A stretch of DNA of 9,354 bases from an uncultured Collinsella sp. (lineage in GTDB: Bacteria > Actinomycetota > Coriobacteriia > Coriobacteriales > Coriobacteriaceae), in the NCBI GenBank assembly GCA_900553165.1, contig USCN01000038.1:1-9354 (forward strand). Reading direction: 5' to 3'. The position numbers were made by a program, and so were the translations under genes. Positions 7,518 to 9,354 of this stretch are shown here, in pieces; within the stretch, counting starts at the first letter, position 1, and every line of letters begins with the position of its first letter. The notes under the pieces are model-generated. The model did not search any database and was not told the DNA's origin. It worked only from the letters and a program-made list of their open reading frames with translations.

Positions 7518-7547
7518 ACTGATAAACAGCGTCAAACGTTTATCAGT
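7518..7547. promoter_or_regulatory. Perfect 10-bp inverted repeat, candidate operator or leader hairpin of fbp
   Basis: ACTGATAAAC (7518-7527) and GTTTATCAGT (7538-7547) are exact reverse complements separated by 10 bases. Half-site centres are 20 bp apart, about two helical turns, as expected for a dimeric repressor. It lies 28-57 bases upstream of the fbp ATG. On the - strand TTGACG falls within the spacer, so a bound protein could cover a -35 element, but no good -10 follows. The transcript could also fold it as a hairpin. Confidence 0.5.
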
Positions 7548-7601
7548 ATGCGCCGCTTTTGTTTCGATTTTGCGCCAGCGGCTGAATTGTCGGCTGAACG
7601 G

Positions 7602-7741
7602 TTTGGTAAATCGATTTAGTTGAGGTAGATATGGCGGTTGAGTGGAGACGACAGAGGGTGTTTTCTCAGATATTTATGCGTGGGGCCGGTGGAGACGATG
7701 GTGGTAAAGATGTTCGCTATTTTTGGTTCGATTTGGTAAAT
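7602..7741 (+). repeat. Nested direct repeats: TTTGGTAAAT (x2) around GTGGAGACGA (x2)
   Basis: TTTGGTAAAT occurs at 7602-7611 and 7732-7741; GTGGAGACGA occurs at 7642-7651 and 7689-7698. All copies are in direct orientation, in the order A-B-B-A, spanning most of the intergenic region. They may be binding sites for a regulator or remnants of local duplication. Confidence 0.5.
7607..7618. repeat. 12-bp perfect palindrome TAAATCGATTTA
   Basis: This is an exact self-complementary 12-mer in the middle of the fbp/degV intergenic region, 13 bases before the possible small ORF. It could be a protein-binding site; nothing else supports a function. Confidence 0.4.
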
Positions 7742-7765
7742 AGTGGACATATGTACCGTATGTAG
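7631..7765 (+). CDS. Possible small ORF upstream of degV (44 codons)
   Basis: ATG at 7631 is preceded by TGAGG ending 5 bases upstream, a good ribosome binding site. The frame runs 44 codons to TAG at 7763, 45 bp before the degV start. The product begins MAVEWRRQRVFSQIF and has a Gly/Asp-rich middle (GAGGDDGGKD) and an aromatic stretch (RYFWFDL). No family is recognised. AGA, CGA and AGG codons near the start are unlike the neighbouring genes, which argues against a conserved resident gene; the intergenic direct repeats also lie inside it. It could be a leader peptide, a foreign remnant or chance. Confidence 0.25.
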   Translation: MAVEWRRQRVFSQIFMRGAGGDDGGKDVRYFWFDLVNSGHMYRM

Positions 7766-7773
7766 GCTCACTG

Positions 7774-7782
7774 TGCGATAAT
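7774..7782 (+). promoter_or_regulatory. Extended -10 promoter of degV
   Basis: TGC-GATAAT at 7774-7782 matches an extended -10 element (TGn plus five of six bases of TATAAT). The -35 region at about 7754-7759 is poor, as is common for extended -10 promoters. Initiation near 7789 would leave a leader of about 20 bases carrying the ribosome binding site. The 8-bp palindrome ACATATGT (7747-7754) overlaps the -35 position and could bind a regulator. Confidence 0.5.
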
Positions 7783-7810
7783 TTGCGCAGCAATGAGTAA
7801 GGAGCCTCAT

Positions 7811-8701
7811 ATGAGTGATTTTGTCCTGACCTGTGAATCCGCCGCCGACCGAACCCGTGAGTTCTTTGCGTCGCGCAATATCCCCGTCGTGTGTTTTCAT
7901 TACGAGATCGACGATGTTGTCTATACGGACGATCTGTATCAGTCGATTACGCCGGACGAGTTTTTTGCCCAGATTGCCGCGGGCGCCATGCCCAAGACGT
8001 CTCAGGTGAGCGTGGGCGAGTACGAGGAGTTTTGGGAGCCGTTTGTTGCCGAGGGTAAAGACGTGCTGCACCTGACGTTGTCGTCGGGTATTTCGGGCAC
8101 GTATGGATCGGCCTGCGTTGCGGCGCAGATGCTCGCGGATCGCTATCCCCAGGGCGGCAAGGTGCGCGTCATCGATTCGCTGGCAGCGTCTTCGGGCTTT
8201 GGCCTGCTGGCGGAATGTGCCGCCGACGTGCGCGATAGCGGGGCTTCACTCGACGAGACGGCCGCCTGGATCGAGGAGCACAAACTCAACCTGCACCACT
8301 GGTTCTTTTCGACCGATCTGTCGAGCTACCTGCGCGGCGGTCGCATTTCGGCTGCGAGCGCGATCATCGGCACGGCGCTTAAGATTTGCCCGCTTATGAC
8401 GGTCGATTGCGAAGGTGGGCTGTCGCCACGTGAGAAGATTCGCACTAAGAAGCGCGCGATTTCCGAGATGGCTAAGACCATGATGGCACACGTGCAGGAC
8501 GGTGCGGATTATTCGGGTAAGTGCATCATGTCGCACTCGGCGTGCCGCGAGGATGCCGAGGCGGTTGCGGCGCTGATTGAGGAACAGGTTCCGCAGCTTA
8601 AAGGCAAGATTGAGATCAATAACATCGGTACTCTGATTGGCTCGCATACCGGACCCGGTACGGTGGCGCTCTTCTTTATGGGCGACAAGCGCGTGGATTA
8701 A
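7811..8701 (+). CDS. DegV family fatty-acid-binding protein (FakB-like)
   Basis: This 296-residue protein starts at ATG 7811; AAGGAG at 7799-7804 is 6 bases upstream, so the in-frame ATG at 7793, which overlaps this site, is rejected. Family features are the N-terminal CESAADRT, TSQVSVGEY (the Thr-Ser pair contacts the fatty-acid carboxylate in studied members), LSSGISGTYGSA, the DSLAASSGFGLL segment, LSSYLRGGRIS, and the C-terminal IGSHTGPGTVALFF. Length is normal for the family (about 280-300). DegV/FakB proteins bind a fatty acid and present it to the kinase FakA, making acyl-phosphate for phospholipid synthesis from exogenous fatty acids. No fakA is in the window, as is usual for organisms with several DegV paralogues. 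It appears monocistronic, from its own promoter to the convergent terminator at 8743-8770. Acyl-chain preference cannot be read from the sequence. Confidence 0.93.
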   Translation: MSDFVLTCESAADRTREFFASRNIPVVCFHYEIDDVVYTDDLYQSITPDEFFAQIAAGAMPKTSQVSVGEYEEFWEPFVAEGKDVLHLTLSSGISGTYGSACVAAQMLADRYPQGGKVRVIDSLAASSGFGLLAECAADVRDSGASLDETAAWIEEHKLNLHHWFFSTDLSSYLRGGRISAASAIIGTALKICPLMTVDCEGGLSPREKIRTKKRAISEMAKTMMAHVQDGADYSGKCIMSHSACREDAEAVAALIEEQVPQLKGKIEINNIGTLIGSHTGPGTVALFFMGDKRVD

Positions 8702-8742
8702 TTTGCCCCATCACGTCGCTGCATGATTGCTCAAACGAAAAC

Positions 8743-8770
8743 GGCCCGCCTCACGTTTGTGGGGCGGGCC
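8743..8770. terminator. Shared convergent terminator between degV and the - strand gene
   Basis: Arms 8743-8754 and 8759-8770 form a 12-bp GC-rich stem (one wobble) with the 4-base loop GTTT. The T-rich tail is better on the - strand (GTTTTCGTTT) than on + (AAGATGTTTT), so it mainly serves the gene ending at 8782 but probably works in both directions. Confidence 0.85.
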
Positions 8771-8781
8771 AAGATGTTTTG

Positions 8782-9354
8782 CTAGCGTTTCTTTCCGCGG
8801 AAGAAGAAGCCGTGCAGCGAGGGCTTGAGTCCACGGTTGGCGCGACGCTCCTCGATATGATCGTGGATCGAAGCAACGCGCTCGATGACTTCGTCGGGAA
8901 TCGGCACGTCGGGATTCATGTTCTCGACCTGACTGACCTCGGCGGCGGCAACCTGGTCGATAATGGGTACATCGTCGTGCGAGATGACGGGCGTGGCGTC
9001 TTCCTTCATCTTGCGGTAGCGCTGCATCATGTCGGTCTGCAGCTGCTGGGCCGAAGGCGGCGTCCAAATGATGGCGTTGGCACCGGCGGCGATGGTTTCA
9101 CGGATGCTCTCGGGCGTCTTGCCGCCCGGTGCGATGAGCGGCAGGTTGGGATAGTGCTCGCGCAGCTCGCGCAGGACCTGTGGCGTGTTCTTGCCGGCCG
9201 CGATGTTAAGGATCTTGGCGCCGGCGCGCACTTTGGCGTGAGCATCGTCGTCGCAACGAACGACCGTGGCGATGACGGGGATGTCGGCGATGTTGGTGAT
9301 GTGCTCGACCATCTCGGCGGTGGCGGGGGAGTTGACCACGCAGCCCGCCGCGCC
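8782..9354 (-). CDS. TIM-barrel-like protein of unassigned function (5' end outside window)
   Basis: The frame is open to the window edge, so the N-terminus is missing; 190 codons are visible and GTG at 9339 need not be the start. Visible residues alternate strands and helices in the style of a beta/alpha barrel: IPVIATVV, AKILNIAAG, LPLIAPGGKTPESIRETIAAGANAIIWTPPS. The APGGKTPESI segment followed by AGANAIIW resembles the phosphate-binding strand 7/8 region of KDPG-aldolase-like, ribulose-phosphate-binding barrels, where a TGG loop precedes a helix and a Gly-containing strand. After the barrel there is a hydrophilic tail of about 80 residues ending HGFFFRGKKR, unusual for those enzymes. I do not recognise the exact family; phosphate-ligand binding is an inference. 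The gene ends 11 bases from the convergent terminator. Confidence 0.7.
   Translation of the reverse strand, partial: GAAGCVVNSPATAEMVEHITNIADIPVIATVVRCDDDAHAKVRAGAKILNIAAGKNTPQVLRELREHYPNLPLIAPGGKTPESIRETIAAGANAIIWTPPSAQQLQTDMMQRYRKMKEDATPVISHDDVPIIDQVAAAEVSQVENMNPDVPIPDEVIERVASIHDHIEERRANRGLKPSLHGFFFRGKKR

Larger units (their letters stand above)
7491..7810. other. Repeat-rich divergent intergenic region between fbp and degV
   Basis: This 320-bp stretch is visibly more AT-rich than the flanking genes. It contains, left to right, the fbp ribosome binding site, a 10-10-10 inverted repeat, the 8-bp repeat CGGCTGAA with period 12 (7579-7586 and 7591-7598), a 12-bp palindrome, two nested 10-bp direct repeat pairs, a possible 44-codon ORF and the degV promoter. 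No tRNA, riboswitch or insertion-sequence end was recognised, and no convincing fbp promoter was found. Confidence 0.7.

Noticed and set aside
7491..7810. CRISPR array or mobile-element ends in the intergenic repeats
   Set aside because: Repeats are only 8-12 bp and irregularly spaced; no transposase, terminal inverted repeats or spacer periodicity is visible.
7616..8071. 151-codon - strand frame covering the intergenic region and the start of degV
   Set aside because: About half overlaps degV in antisense, no ribosome binding site was evident, and the protein has no recognisable features.

Overview
The window reads like chromosomal DNA of a human-gut Coriobacteriia, most likely Collinsella or a close relative. 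This is inferred from the GC-rich codon use, the Gram-positive surface-protein architecture (DUF4430 domains, PQQ-like propeller, InlB-type repeat, Lys/Ser-rich wall-spanning linkers), and the presence of a class III fructose-1,6-bisphosphatase, DegV/FakB and GtrA-like proteins. The genus is recognised by style and was not tested by a search.

Left part (1-4360, + strand): two surface-protein genes joined stop-to-start. The first is cut by the window edge. It carries four transcobalamin-like DUF4430 repeats, an approximately eight-bladed PQQ-like beta-propeller, one InlB B-repeat, Gly-rich and Lys/Asp/Ser-rich linkers, and a C-terminal membrane anchor with KRR. The second is anchored at the other end: an N-terminal membrane segment, a Ser/Lys/Asp linker and a single C-terminal DUF4430 domain. 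A strong intrinsic terminator closes the pair. Both proteins display vitamin-B12-carrier-like domains outside the cell, so a shared role in capturing a small ligand, possibly a cobamide, is a reasonable but unproven hypothesis.

Middle part (4397-7490, - strand): in transcription order, a class III fructose-1,6-bisphosphatase gene (fbp), then two small paralogous GtrA-like four-helix membrane proteins, ending at an intrinsic terminator that faces the terminator of the surface-protein pair. The fbp frame is broken by a 23-bp insertion bounded by 7-bp direct repeats. Removing one 23-bp unit restores a 638-codon reading frame with a family-like sequence across the junction.

Intergenic region 7491-7810 (320 bp) separates divergent fbp and degV. 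It is noticeably more AT-rich than the genes and is rich in short repeats: a perfect 10-10-10 inverted repeat, a 12-bp palindrome, two nested pairs of 10-bp direct repeats, an 8-bp repeat with period 12, a possible 44-codon small ORF with a good ribosome binding site, and an extended -10 promoter for degV.

Right part (7811-9354): a complete DegV/FakB-type fatty-acid-binding protein gene on +, converging through a shared terminator hairpin with a gene on - that runs off the window. The visible part of that gene looks like the C-terminal half of a TIM-barrel-like protein of unassigned function. No RNA genes, insertion sequences, CRISPR arrays or phage genes were seen.
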